A stretch of DNA of 41,735 nt from Phycisphaerae bacterium (GCA_029260035.1 JAJDEA010000169.1:1-41735), one strand, 5' to 3'. Positions 28,050-37,070 are shown, counted from the stretch's first letter. Notes: a model not told the origin generated them from the letters alone. Program-made: numbers and translations.

Positions 28050-28481
28050 CTATACCGTTCCACGAATCGCCTTCCGGAGTCCGTCGAACCGCCCGGAGAG
28101 TAACGTCGAAGCTAGCTCATGCGCCATTCCGGTTTCCGCCAGTTCAGACATCTGTTGCTCAAGAGACATATTCGTACCATCATGGAAGAGCGCGTTTTGA
28201 ACAGGCTCCGGCGTCGGAACAATCTGCAAACGCCCACCAGCGACCGTATTTACCTGGGCACTCTTGATCTCGAAGGGCTTATTGGGATCCCCCCCTCGAT
28301 TGTCCAACGCTTTTCGCAAAGCTTTTTGGAACGAACGCGCGTCAAGTTGCTTGGCGCGATACCCCGGCGTATGCGCGTTGGCAACATTTTCCGCCGTCGC
28401 CTTCAGCTTCGCCTGGTTAAACACCATCGAGCTAATCAAAGCTGGTGTCGCGCCGCGGTCTGTGATATTCGCTAAAAACAT
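28050..28481 (-). CDS. flgB: Flagellar basal-body rod protein FlgB
   Basis: 143 aa. Most proximal rod subunit. Seen: ALISSMVFNQAKLKATAENVANAHTPGYRAKQLD (in pieces about 14-47), with the FlgB pattern NVANAxTPGYRA, and C-terminal NMSLEQQMSELAETGMAHEL. First gene of the structural part of the cluster; its ATG at 28481 is preceded by GAGGAAG, and a 229-nt leader separates it from the response regulator gene. A candidate sigma-54 promoter lies in that leader. Confidence 0.95.
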   Translation of the reverse strand: MFLANITDRGATPALISSMVFNQAKLKATAENVANAHTPGYRAKQLDARSFQKALRKALDNRGGDPNKPFEIKSAQVNTVAGGRLQIVPTPEPVQNALFHDGTNMSLEQQMSELAETGMAHELASTLLSGRFDGLRKAIRGTV

Positions 28482-28583
28482 CGCACTTCCTCATCAGCCT
28501 TGAACCCGGTTGAGACTGCTCCGGCAAGATCCAGTGGGTCCAAGTCACTTACTCAAGCATGGCTCATGCCATCCAGTTCGTTC

Positions 28584-28598
28584 GCTATTCGCAGGCCA
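28584..28598 (-). promoter_or_regulatory. Candidate sigma-54 promoter upstream of flgB
   Basis: On the minus strand the sequence reads TGGCCTGCGAATAGC, which matches the sigma-54 consensus TGGCACGN4TTGC at 8 of 11 defined positions with the correct GG-N10-GC spacing. It ends about 103 nt before the flgB start codon, within the only sizeable gap of this part of the cluster. The neighbouring response regulator has the GAFTGA loop that contacts sigma-54. This is a motif match by eye, not a demonstrated promoter. Confidence 0.45.
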
Positions 28599-28710
28599 GT
28601 AAAGCCACTTTCCGACGCTGGACAAAAGGCAATTCCTGCGCATCGGCAAAATCTGCGCGTTTCGTTCCCATATTTTTCGAGCCGCACGGGCGGCACTAAA
28701 GAAGCGATCT

Positions 28711-30105
28711 TTAGGCGCCTACGGCTACAGCTACCGAAGTACCCGTTTCTTTTGCAGCATCTTCACGCCATTGTTTGAGCTTCATCCCTAAAGTGCGTAC
28801 TCCCATCCCCAATGCTCGAGCCGACTTGGCACGATGGCCATCGAATTTGACCAACGTTTTCTGAATAAGTTGGCGTTCCGCATCCTCAAGAATATGTCCC
28901 GTTCGCAATGTTCCCAGTCCTTCTACACGGTTGGATTGCGGAGTAAGCCATCCTTCAATGACCTCCTCGGTAATCGTACCGTCCGAGCACAGTGTTTCGG
29001 CGCGACGGCACAGATTTTCAAGCTCACGCACATTGCCGGGCCAAGCGTATTCACTAAGAAGCCGCATCGCACCCGGTTTGATCTTCACACTACGACCGTT
29101 CTTGGCACTCGCAAACCGAGAGAAGAAGAGACCCGCCAACTCCGGCAAATCATCCGTTCTCTCGCGAAGTGGTGGAATTGACACGGGCAAGACATTCAGG
29201 CGATAAAAAAGGTCTGCTCTGAATTGTTTGCGTTCAATCCAATCCTGCAAATCACGGTTAGTAGTTGCAATGACGCGTACATTCGCATTCCGAGTCGTAC
29301 TGCTGCCAACGCGTTCGAACTCGCCTTCCTGCAGAACACGAAGCAGCTTAGCTTGTAGCGGAACGGCTAACTCCGTGATTTCGTCCAGGAGCAGCGTCCC
29401 GCCATCTGCCAGCTCGAACCGACCCTTGCGCGTCCGATCCGCACCGGTAAACGCTCCGCGCTCATGGCCAAAAAGCTCGCTTTCCAGCAGATTGGACGAC
29501 AAGGCGGCGCAATTCAAACACAACATCGGACGGCTCGATCGGGGCGATCGATTGTGGATGTACGACGCGACCAATTCCTTCCCCGTACCCGACTCGCCGC
29601 GAATTAGCACCGTCGCATCACTGGCTGCAACTCGGTCGAGTTGATCCCGCAAATCTCGCATCGCATGAGATGATCCAATCAACTCACGTTCTGAGCGCAA
29701 ATCGCTTACCGAGGCGCGAAGAGCTTCGTTTTCGCGCCGTAGCCTAGAATGTTCCAAAGCTCGCTCCACCAAAGCGCTGAGCGCATCGGCGTCAAAAGGT
29801 TTTTGAATGTAGTCGTAAGCGCCCGCCTTCATCGCATCCACAGCTGTCGTCACCGTGGCATAAGCGGTCATCATGACGATTGGAACATCGCATCCCGATG
29901 CCCGAATCTCTCGGATCAATGTAAGCCCGTCCATTCGAGGCATCTTCAAATCCGCGATGACGAGATCGAATCGGTTCCGTCGAATTTCGGTCAGCGCTTC
30001 GATGCCGTTATCGAAAGTCGTTACAACATGATCTTCTCGCGTTAGCGCTTCCGCGACGGATGCTCTCAGAATTTCCTTGTCATCCACAACACAAATATCA
30101 GCCAT
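28711..30105 (-). CDS. Sigma-54-dependent response regulator (FlrC/FleR/FlgR-like)
   Basis: 464 aa, full NtrC architecture. Seen: receiver domain (1-120) with acidic pair DD8-9 and phospho-acceptor D52 in VIADLKMPRMDG; AAA+ domain with Walker A GESGTGKE (170-177), sigma-54 loop GAFTGA (217-222), and Walker B GGTLLLDEI (about 235-243); C-terminal Fis-type HTH (about 415-450, FDGHRAKSARALGMGVRTLGMKL). Activates sigma-54 RNA polymerase, probably for the flagellar rod-hook genes. Preceded by the kinase gene (14 nt) and followed by the flgB leader. A clear AGGAGG lies 10 nt before the ATG at 30105. It could also regulate other sigma-54 promoters. Confidence 0.95.
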   Translation of the reverse strand: MADICVVDDKEILRASVAEALTREDHVVTTFDNGIEALTEIRRNRFDLVIADLKMPRMDGLTLIREIRASGCDVPIVMMTAYATVTTAVDAMKAGAYDYIQKPFDADALSALVERALEHSRLRRENEALRASVSDLRSERELIGSSHAMRDLRDQLDRVAASDATVLIRGESGTGKELVASYIHNRSPRSSRPMLCLNCAALSSNLLESELFGHERGAFTGADRTRKGRFELADGGTLLLDEITELAVPLQAKLLRVLQEGEFERVGSSTTRNANVRVIATTNRDLQDWIERKQFRADLFYRLNVLPVSIPPLRERTDDLPELAGLFFSRFASAKNGRSVKIKPGAMRLLSEYAWPGNVRELENLCRRAETLCSDGTITEEVIEGWLTPQSNRVEGLGTLRTGHILEDAERQLIQKTLVKFDGHRAKSARALGMGVRTLGMKLKQWREDAAKETGTSVAVAVGA

Positions 30106-30119
30106 ATGATTACGTCCTC

Positions 30120-30986
30120 CTACACATGTACTACTGAGTCTTCCGATACATTCGCTAGCGGAAGCAGAAGCACAAACGCAGCTCCTCCCTCTCGCCGATT
30201 GGTTGCTGCCACAGACCCGCCATTGGCTTCTGCCAGGCGATGCACAATGGCAAGCCCCAAGCCCGTCCCCGTGTCCTTTGTCGTGAAAAACGGATCGAAC
30301 ACGCGATGTAAGTCTTCGTCCCGAACTCCAGGCCCATCATCCTCAACCACTATCGCGGCAAAGCGATCTGCTTCACGATGTGCGCCTTCACGCAATGACA
30401 CGTGTCCGTTCTTTCCTGCTGCATCTACAGCATTGAGTATCAAATTCACCAACGCGCGCTCACACTGCGATGGATCACAAAACAGAATCCGCTTTGTCAG
30501 CCGAAGGTCTACGTCAATGTGAACACGATTCGCCTCGACAGCCATGGCACATTGCGTCAAAGCGTTGTCTACGATTTTCGACAGCGGACTGACAACACAC
30601 TTCGGCGCTGCGTCGCGCGAGAAGGCGAGAATATCACCAACGATTCCCTCCAAATTGCGCACGCCCTCACTAATCCGCTTGGCCATATCCAGTTTGCCAG
30701 GCAACTCTGCCAAATCGCGCTCGAGAAGCGACGCGTAAAGTCCGATCCCGCCTAATGGATTACGAATTTCATGCGCAACACCCGCCGCCATTTCACCAAT
30801 CGCAGCAAGACGTTCACGACGAGCGAGTTCCCGATTTTTCTCGTGCAGTTCTTCATGAAGCCGCCCAACCTCACGAGTCAGCAACTCATGCGATTGCTTG
30901 AGTCGCTCCGTGACTCCGTTGTACGACTCAATGATTCCGGCAAGTTCCGTATCTTGAAGTGTTGCTGTCGTCATCATTGCGCTCAC
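30120..30986 (-). CDS. Soluble sensor histidine kinase of the flagellar two-component pair (FlrB/FleS/FlgS-like)
   Basis: 288 aa, no membrane helix and no recognisable PAS domain. Seen: an N-terminal coiled coil (about 15-58), HisKA with MAAGVAHEIRNPLGGIGLYA (H72 phospho-site), and HATPase with NLILNAVDAA (N box), VEDDGPGVRDEDL (G1), and DPFFTTKDTGTGLGLAIVHR (F/G2). Soluble kinases of this sort (FlgS, FlrB, FleS) sense assembly of the export gate or basal body. The likely start is GTG 30986, where AGGGTG overlaps the upstream stop 4 nt before; ATG 30977 is the alternative. It lies 14 nt before its cognate regulator. Confidence 0.93.
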   Translation of the reverse strand: MSAMMTTATLQDTELAGIIESYNGVTERLKQSHELLTREVGRLHEELHEKNRELARRERLAAIGEMAAGVAHEIRNPLGGIGLYASLLERDLAELPGKLDMAKRISEGVRNLEGIVGDILAFSRDAAPKCVVSPLSKIVDNALTQCAMAVEANRVHIDVDLRLTKRILFCDPSQCERALVNLILNAVDAAGKNGHVSLREGAHREADRFAAIVVEDDGPGVRDEDLHRVFDPFFTTKDTGTGLGLAIVHRLAEANGGSVAATNRREGGAAFVLLLPLANVSEDSVVHV

Positions 30987-30994
30987 ACGGCACC

Positions 30995-31471
30995 CTAAGA
31001 AGACTCGTCCAGTTTCCGTCGAACTACTTCACGGCTTCCAGGCTGCCGATAGGCAGCGATCGCCTGCCCCGTTGCCTGCATGGATCGAACAGACCCGGAC
31101 GCCATTTCCTTCTTCACTGCCAGAACACGGGCATCTTTGGTATCCATGTCCATAATTCTCTGAAGACGTTTAGCCGTTTGCGCGAACAACTCATCCGCTT
31201 CGATTCTTTGATCGTCGGAAAACGCTTCTCGGCGTCCAGCCCATTCACGCCTGACCGGAGCCAGCGCTTCGCCGATCCTCGTAAGTTCTACGACGAGTTT
31301 TTGACGGTCGCCCAAGAGAGCAAGAAGCGGTTCCGTTTTGTTTGAAACAATAAGCCTCCTTTGGCGAGCGGCGTACGATTCGAGCCGTCCATAAAGTGCT
31401 GCCTCCTTACGCAACGCTACCAGCACTTCATCCGGAAACTCTACGCGTGTCGCATCACTAACCGATACCAT
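30995..31471 (-). CDS. FlgN-like export chaperone (putative)
   Basis: 158 aa from ATG 31471. All-helical, with ALRKEAALYGRLESYAARQR (about 19-38) and the following LLALLGDRQKLVVELTRIGEAL (about 49-70); this pattern of long helices with a central Gly/Asp break resembles FlgN, the chaperone for hook-filament junction proteins FlgK and FlgL. The identity is low and the gene could encode another helical protein. ATG 31471 is favoured because GAGGTG lies 3-5 nt upstream; a GTG at 31489 is possible. It is 21 nt after the TPR gene and directly upstream of the kinase. Confidence 0.6.
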   Translation of the reverse strand: MVSVSDATRVEFPDEVLVALRKEAALYGRLESYAARQRRLIVSNKTEPLLALLGDRQKLVVELTRIGEALAPVRREWAGRREAFSDDQRIEADELFAQTAKRLQRIMDMDTKDARVLAVKKEMASGSVRSMQATGQAIAAYRQPGSREVVRRKLDESS

Positions 31472-31492
31472 AGCCACCTCACACTCCACAGG

Positions 31493-33868
31493 TCAGAAGA
31501 GTTCTGCATCCCCAAGCCATTTAAGATACCGACTCCAATCACTTTGGCCTTCGAGCGAAACGCTTTGGTCAAAGGCTTGATCCGGCATGGCTGACGCCAA
31601 AACAATGGCACGAGATAGCGCCGCGCGTGCCTCGCCGCTTTCACCCAAAAACACATGACAGTTAATGATTTGCACATAGGCAGCCAAAGCCGTCGGCGTC
31701 TCCTTGAAAATACCGACGGCTTCTTCGTAAAGCGCCAGGGCTTTTCGGTATTCCTGCACTTCAAAATAGCAGTCCGCCTCGTAGAGATAAGCGTGTCTTC
31801 GGTACAACTGCTCAAGCTTAGTCAGCCGACCGTCACCACGCAGTTCGTATTCATCGATTAGCTCTCGATACAATTGACGTGCCTTGCCGAAACGACTGGC
31901 AACCTCGGCTTTAATCTGCGCCAACTCCCCTTCAGCCGTGATGTTGGCGCTTTCTGATTTCAAACCTAACGCACTCCGACGATAGGAATCGGCAACAAGA
32001 TACTGTGTGCGGGCAACACGTGCGTCTTCCGGATAACGCTGAAGCGCCTCTTCCAATGCTGCAATGGCCCGCTCGTTTGAATTCCGACGATTAAGGATGT
32101 CGCCCAGGAGGAATAGCGCCGTCGCGAATTCCGGCGCCTCGGGCGTAAACACATCAGAATCGTCCAGGACAATCTGCAACGTTTTTTCCGCCAACTCTTC
32201 AGAGTCCGGCCCAAGACTCAGATAACATTGAGCTAAGGGAATGAGCGATCGAGAGCCGTCCACAGTGCGTGGAAACCGTCGATAGCACTCCTGGAATGCA
32301 TCGAGTGCCTTGGGAATGCGCCCCGCACCCTGCAAAATCTGCCCTATTCGCAAGATCGCCCGTGGAACCAGCGGATTGGCCGGCCTTTCCATCGCAAAAG
32401 ATCGATACGCATCAACCGCACGATCCGACAAACCCGCTCTCGCTAACAAGTTTGCAGATTGCCATTGTGATGACGCTGATCGACTCTCCCGCATCGTTGA
32501 GATTTGAGATATTTCAGCGTAGGTTTCTGCAGCGTCAGCATAGTAGCGCTTCGCTTTTGCTGACGTCGAAACAACGATCGGATCATCACGCAGGCGCGTC
32601 GCGTCTGATTGACCGTCAATTTGTTCCCCCAAAGCAACATATATCTGCGCGAGCCTCTCCAACGCAACCAATGTCTGCTCCGAATCCCGATGACCTTCCA
32701 GCTCTACCGCGAGCTTCGCATATTCCAGCGATGCCCTAAAATCTCCCGATTGGCGAAGCAACTCCGCAGAAACGTTCAGTGACGTCATCAACGCGCCACG
32801 ATCAACTCGGTAGGAATCGCGCATAGTCGGCAGATCTTCCATCGCAATGCGATACATCGAAATCGCATCATCATGTCGAGCCATCTGCGCGTAAGCTTCC
32901 GCAGAACCAAGCCGGCTCAATAGCGCGTAAGGCCCGGATGGATGATAAGCAAGTACATCATCGAAGAACGAAAGAGCCTCCATCGGGCGCTGCGGACCGC
33001 CGTCGCTTAGCACAACCCGCCCAAGCAACCACCCGCTCATAGCATACGCATCGCTGTCTCGGGCAACCCGGTTACGAATCGTGCGCAATGTTGCTTCCGC
33101 TTCATCGAAGCGCCCTGTCCGGTATAGGAGGTATGACTCCAGGATCGAAAAATGGTCTGAAAAATCGGTACCTGCAAACTCCGGCTTATACTTAACCAAT
33201 AGCGAGGTCGCGTCGCCCAACTCGCCCAACGCCTCCATCTGGTATAATTTCTGCTCGAGCGCCCAAAGCTTGAGGTCGATCCGGTGTGGCTCGACCTGCG
33301 CGAGAAACTCGTCAAGCTCATCTTCCAGATCAGAAGGCGAAGCCGAAAGCTTATCGCGCATAAGCTCTATCATGGACTTTCGAAGGTGAAAGAACTCGGC
33401 TCCACCTTCATCAACTGCCTGCTTGTAATACGAAAACGCTTTTCGATAGGCTTGCTGCCATCGGTTGGCGCGCGCCAGATTGACGACATCGTGAACGTCC
33501 AAACGCTGGCCATACTGCATGGCGACGTCGTAGTGCTCGGTGATTTGCCGCCCAGCATCGATCGTAAAAGTTCGATCACGGTTTGCACGCAAGGAATTAG
33601 CACGAGCAAGGCGCAGGTAAACGGGCGACCGCTGAGCAGCCGACTCCGCCTCTCGATCGAGCAGTTTCCGAGCAAAATCAATCGACCGCTCGTATAGCTG
33701 CTCCTCGATCATCACATCGAGATAGCCGACACCATCTTCTATGGATACATTTGTGGGGCTGGGCCTCAGCCGAAGGACGGAACCAGCGAGCAAGCATACA
33801 GACAATACGAACAGAGGAATCTGCCACTTGCCTGCAACACGCTGTTTAAGTGTAGACCAATCCGACAT
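31493..33868 (-). CDS. Membrane-anchored TPR-repeat protein heading the flagellar cluster
   Basis: 791 aa from ATG 33868. No named family. Seen: one membrane helix near the N-terminus (about 17-32, IPLFVLSVCLLAGSVL), then TPR-like helix pairs throughout: for example FHLRKSMIELMRDKL, AMSGWLLGRVVLSDGG, LSRLGSAEAYAQMARHDDAISMYRIAM, LAQCYLSLGPDSEELAEKTLQ, NSNERAIAALEEALQRYPEDARVARTQYLVADSYRRS (in pieces), YEADCYFEVQEYRKALALYEEAV. With a single anchor near the N-terminus the large part probably faces the periplasm. I chose ATG 33868 because AGGA sits 8 nt upstream; ATGs at 33877 and 33958 are alternatives. It is the first gene of the operon, 21 nt before the FlgN-like gene. Confidence 0.85.
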   Translation of the reverse strand: MSDWSTLKQRVAGKWQIPLFVLSVCLLAGSVLRLRPSPTNVSIEDGVGYLDVMIEEQLYERSIDFARKLLDREAESAAQRSPVYLRLARANSLRANRDRTFTIDAGRQITEHYDVAMQYGQRLDVHDVVNLARANRWQQAYRKAFSYYKQAVDEGGAEFFHLRKSMIELMRDKLSASPSDLEDELDEFLAQVEPHRIDLKLWALEQKLYQMEALGELGDATSLLVKYKPEFAGTDFSDHFSILESYLLYRTGRFDEAEATLRTIRNRVARDSDAYAMSGWLLGRVVLSDGGPQRPMEALSFFDDVLAYHPSGPYALLSRLGSAEAYAQMARHDDAISMYRIAMEDLPTMRDSYRVDRGALMTSLNVSAELLRQSGDFRASLEYAKLAVELEGHRDSEQTLVALERLAQIYVALGEQIDGQSDATRLRDDPIVVSTSAKAKRYYADAAETYAEISQISTMRESRSASSQWQSANLLARAGLSDRAVDAYRSFAMERPANPLVPRAILRIGQILQGAGRIPKALDAFQECYRRFPRTVDGSRSLIPLAQCYLSLGPDSEELAEKTLQIVLDDSDVFTPEAPEFATALFLLGDILNRRNSNERAIAALEEALQRYPEDARVARTQYLVADSYRRSALGLKSESANITAEGELAQIKAEVASRFGKARQLYRELIDEYELRGDGRLTKLEQLYRRHAYLYEADCYFEVQEYRKALALYEEAVGIFKETPTALAAYVQIINCHVFLGESGEARAALSRAIVLASAMPDQAFDQSVSLEGQSDWSRYLKWLGDAELF

Positions 33869-34305
33869 TGCGCTCATCCTGAGCCTACCAACCAATACGG
33901 TCGTCCCGCATCCTTGCGGTACCACACAATGTCGGCAGTTTTTGCCGTTTGTCTTCACCGCGAAAGCGGGAGCTATCGCGAGATGGAATGCCCAACTCGC
34001 GTATCAGAGCCGACAGACAGAAGCTCATACCAACACTAGCATGACGTATTCGGTAGAGCTTCCGCACACAACAACACTGGCGCTACGGCGCATCGACGCA
34101 GCTTGAAACCGCTCTCGGACAACATAACATTTTTTCAGAACACAATCGGCAGGAAGAATCGACGCTGTTCAATCTCGAAAATCGGCATGATTCGCCAAAC
34201 AAGGCCTGGCTAACCACAATTCGCACGGAAGGGGATGTCCGAAGCGATCCGCCAGGAAGCGGGGAAAGAATGCGTACTACGAAGCGTGTCGAGCCGCGAC
34301 GTCAC
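33869..34305. other. Intergenic stretch upstream of the flagellar cluster
   Basis: 437 nt between the stop of the DUF62 gene and the start of the TPR gene. No protein-like frame seen. It contains a short hairpin CGGCA-GTTTT-TGCCG (33933-33947) about 65 nt before the TPR start, and A/T-rich sequence around 34117-34140 (minus strand AAAAAATGTTATGTTG). Promoter elements for the flagellar cluster are expected here but no convincing -35/-10 or sigma-54 pair was found. Confidence 0.6.
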
Positions 34306-35139
34306 TTATCGAACTTCAATACAAACTTCCGCGTCCGGTGAAAACCGATCAACTGCGCGTCCCTGGTTCACTGCAATCTCAAGATTTCCGGAACCGCCAA
34401 CGAACGCGACCGGCTTCCCGATCGGGACATCGGAAAAAGTGGACTTGATCGATCCAATGTTTTCGCCATTAACGAAAACACTGACATTCCCACGCTCTTC
34501 TTGAATGGATTCCAGCTGCTTCACCTGAACATTGGATACGAGCGTCCCGAATCGATCGACGTAGATGACCTGCCCACAAAGCCCGCTACTGGTTCGCTCA
34601 GCCTCCCAGGATATCGGAAGAATCTCCAACCGATCCGTAACCCGTCCGAACTCTCTAGGCCTAACACCATTTGCCAAATGAGATGCAACCGGAGCGATCA
34701 TATCGCGACCATGAAAAGTTGAGGAAATTTTGGAAAGAAAGAAATGCCGGTTCTCTACACTTACCATCTCTTCCGCAGGAAGATCACGATGCACGAAAGT
34801 CAGCAACCCATTGTCCGGCGTCACAATGAATTGCCCGCCGTATTGGGCCACCAGGATTCTTCGATCTGTTCCGACCCCCGGGTCCACAACAGCCATATGA
34901 ATGGTGCCCGCCGGATACCAAGGCAAAACTTGCCTCAGTACGAACGCACCGTGCGTTATGTCATGAGGCTCGACAGCATGCGTAACATCAACGATTCTCA
35001 CATCGGGAGCGATACGCAATATCACTCCATGCAAGACGCCAACATAATGATCTCGCCAGCCATAATCCGTAATGAGCGTGATAATCCGACCCACCGCACA
35101 TACTCCAATAAGGAAGATGCCTCTTCGCCACAGCGCCAT
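34306..35139 (-). CDS. SAM hydroxide adenosyltransferase / SAM hydrolase (DUF62 family)
   Basis: 277 aa. The family cleaves S-adenosylmethionine with hydroxide, giving adenosine and methionine, and is related to fluorinase/chlorinase. Seen: GRIITLITDYGWRDHYVGVL (about 17-36), VRIVDVTHAVEPHDI (about 47-61), VVDPGVGTDRRILVA (about 84-98), ATPDNGLL-type segment FIVTPDNGLL (about 104-113), TFHGRDMIAPVASHLANG (about 142-159) and the C-terminal VDRFGTLVSNV. The Asp/His pattern suggests a hydroxide adenosyltransferase, not a halogenase, which lies with a 23-residue insertion I do not see. The first 16 residues (WRRGIFLIGVCAVG) are unusual and may be upstream of the true start. Divergent from pcm. 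Confidence 0.88.
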   Translation of the reverse strand: MALWRRGIFLIGVCAVGRIITLITDYGWRDHYVGVLHGVILRIAPDVRIVDVTHAVEPHDITHGAFVLRQVLPWYPAGTIHMAVVDPGVGTDRRILVAQYGGQFIVTPDNGLLTFVHRDLPAEEMVSVENRHFFLSKISSTFHGRDMIAPVASHLANGVRPREFGRVTDRLEILPISWEAERTSSGLCGQVIYVDRFGTLVSNVQVKQLESIQEERGNVSVFVNGENIGSIKSTFSDVPIGKPVAFVGGSGNLEIAVNQGRAVDRFSPDAEVCIEVR

Positions 35140-35206
35140 ACCAAGCTACAATAATTGGCGTCGAAACGAAAATGTCTACAGCCATCGACCCCGGAAACCA
35201 CCGTTC

Positions 35207-35869
35207 ATGCCGGACATTTCGACCCATGACAACTCGGACGAGCGTCGGAAGGCTATGATTAGGGACCAAATCCTCGCCCGAGGCGTGCGCGATGAAAGCG
35301 TGCTAAACGCCATGCGCGCCATTCCGCGCGAGCGGTTTGTTGCAGCCGAGTACGCACGCGAAGCCTATACTGACCGCCCACTGCCCATCGGCCACGGACA
35401 GACCATAAGCCAGCCTTACATCGTCGCATTCATGACGGAATTGCTCGGCATCGAAAAAAGCAACAACGTATTGGAGATCGGCAGCGGTACGGGATACCAG
35501 ACCGCCGTGTTGGCTTCGCTCGCAGCCAAGGTCCACTCAATCGAGAGACTCGAAATACTCAGTCGAAGGGCCTCCGAAAATCTCAACCGGCTTGGCCTAT
35601 CAAATGTATCCTTCGCCGTTGGCGACGGCACGCTCGGCTCACCCGAACACGCACCTTTCGATCGAATTATGGTCACGGCAGGCGCGCCTCAGGTTCCAGC
35701 CTCATTGTCGGACCAGCTGGCAGAAGGCGGCATCATGGTTTTACCAGTAGGCAAATCGTCAGAGCAAACGATTCTGCGAATCGTGAGAAAAAATGGACAA
35801 ATTCACCAATCCCATACCATTCCATGCCGATTCGTCAAACTAATCGGCCGAGACGCATGGGAAGAATAG
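35207..35869 (+). CDS. pcm: Protein-L-isoaspartate O-methyltransferase
   Basis: 220 aa from ATG 35207, normal length. Methylates L-isoaspartyl residues with SAM so that damaged proteins can be repaired. Seen: IRDQILARGVRDESVLNAM (about 18-36), IPRERFVAAEYAREAY, GHGQTISQPYIVA (about 62-74), SAM-binding motif LEIGSGTGYQTAVLASL (about 89-105), and FDRIMVTAGAP (about 145-155). The open frame extends 45 codons further upstream, but that part overlaps the start of the DUF62 gene and does not look like Pcm; the methionine 35207 gives the expected N-terminus. Divergent from the DUF62 gene with 67 nt between starts. Confidence 0.96.
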   Translation: MPDISTHDNSDERRKAMIRDQILARGVRDESVLNAMRAIPRERFVAAEYAREAYTDRPLPIGHGQTISQPYIVAFMTELLGIEKSNNVLEIGSGTGYQTAVLASLAAKVHSIERLEILSRRASENLNRLGLSNVSFAVGDGTLGSPEHAPFDRIMVTAGAPQVPASLSDQLAEGGIMVLPVGKSSEQTILRIVRKNGQIHQSHTIPCRFVKLIGRDAWEE

Positions 35870-36008
35870 GATATTTTCCGGTCGCTTTTTTCCCTGGAAC
35901 GCAAACTGCCCGTTGAGCCATCGTCTGCATTCGTTTAGTTTCATGTAAGTGGCAGCTCGCGCGTCGGCCCAAACAGGCTACGCTTTCTAACAATTTGGGA
36001 GTTTATAT

Positions 36009-37070
36009 ATGTTTTCCGCCATCAGGATCACTGTCTTCTTGTTCGCCGTCTTTCTTTCTACAAACACAAGCACGGCAAAAGACCTGCATACAAGCGCCAC
36101 CGAAGCCAGCGACTCAAAAAACCTGGAACCCAAATTCCTGTCAAACATCGAACAGCTTACGTCTCAAGCAATGGGGCTTCATAATGCAGGCGAAGCCTAT
36201 TTCTCGCCTGATGGCAAAACGATCATCTTCCAGGCGACGCCACTAGGTAAAACCGATTATCAAATCTATACGCTTTCTCTGGCAACTCGAAAAATAAGCA
36301 TGGTCAGTACAGGAAAAGGAGCATGCACATGCGCGTTCTTCCGCCCCGATGGGAAGAAGATCATCTTCGCGTCCAGCCATCTGGACCCATCAATCGGCGA
36401 AGAAAAACCTGATCAAGATGACGGTAAATACAAATGGGACTTCGACGAATTCATGGATATTTTTGAGGCGAACCCCGACGGGTCAGGACTACGACGTCTA
36501 ACAAGCAGCCATGGCTATGACGCGGAAGGCGCCTATTCCCCCGACGGAAAACAAATCGTCTTTACTTCTCAGCGCGACGGCGACCTGGAAATCTACGTCA
36601 TGAAGGCTGATGGCTCTAATCCCAGGCGAATTACACACACCAAAGGATATGATGGAGGGCCTTTCTTTTCACCTGATGGGAAAAGTATTTTATACCGTGG
36701 CGATCATCGCAGTGATGACAAAATGAATCTTCAGTTGCGGATCGCAAGTGCCGACGGCTCCGCCGACCGAGCCATCACGGATAACCAAATCTTCAACTGG
36801 TGCCCATATTGGCATCCAAGCGGAAAATCATTGATTTTTACGCAAGCCGACCATGAGGCATATGCAAAAGGTAAGCGGCCGAACTATGACTTGTTCATGA
36901 CAACTACAAAGGGCAAATCGTTTACGCGGATCACCTACGCCAAGGAATTTGACGGACTCCCCGTCTTCAGTCCGGACGGAAATCGCCTGATGTGGACTTC
37001 GCAGCGTGGCGGACTCGAAGAAGCGCAGTTATTCATCGCAAACTTCACGCTGCCCGCTGAATTACGATAG
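36009..37070 (+). CDS. Secreted PD40 (TolB-like) beta-propeller protein
   Basis: 353 aa. Seen: signal peptide (about 1-23, FLFAVFLSTNTSTAKD) and six repeats of the WD40-like PD40 type: EAYFSPDGKTIIFQA, CAFFRPDGKKIIFAS, EGAYSPDGKQIVFTS, GGPFFSPDGKSILYR, CPYWHPSGKSLIFTQ and LPVFSPDGNRLMWTS. The repeats give a six-bladed propeller by analogy with TolB; the N-terminal TolB domain is absent. Located outside the cytoplasm. GGGAG lies 7 nt before the ATG. No enzyme or pathway can be assigned; planctomycetes often carry such proteins. Confidence 0.88.
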   Translation: MFSAIRITVFLFAVFLSTNTSTAKDLHTSATEASDSKNLEPKFLSNIEQLTSQAMGLHNAGEAYFSPDGKTIIFQATPLGKTDYQIYTLSLATRKISMVSTGKGACTCAFFRPDGKKIIFASSHLDPSIGEEKPDQDDGKYKWDFDEFMDIFEANPDGSGLRRLTSSHGYDAEGAYSPDGKQIVFTSQRDGDLEIYVMKADGSNPRRITHTKGYDGGPFFSPDGKSILYRGDHRSDDKMNLQLRIASADGSADRAITDNQIFNWCPYWHPSGKSLIFTQADHEAYAKGKRPNYDLFMTTTKGKSFTRITYAKEFDGLPVFSPDGNRLMWTSQRGGLEEAQLFIANFTLPAELR

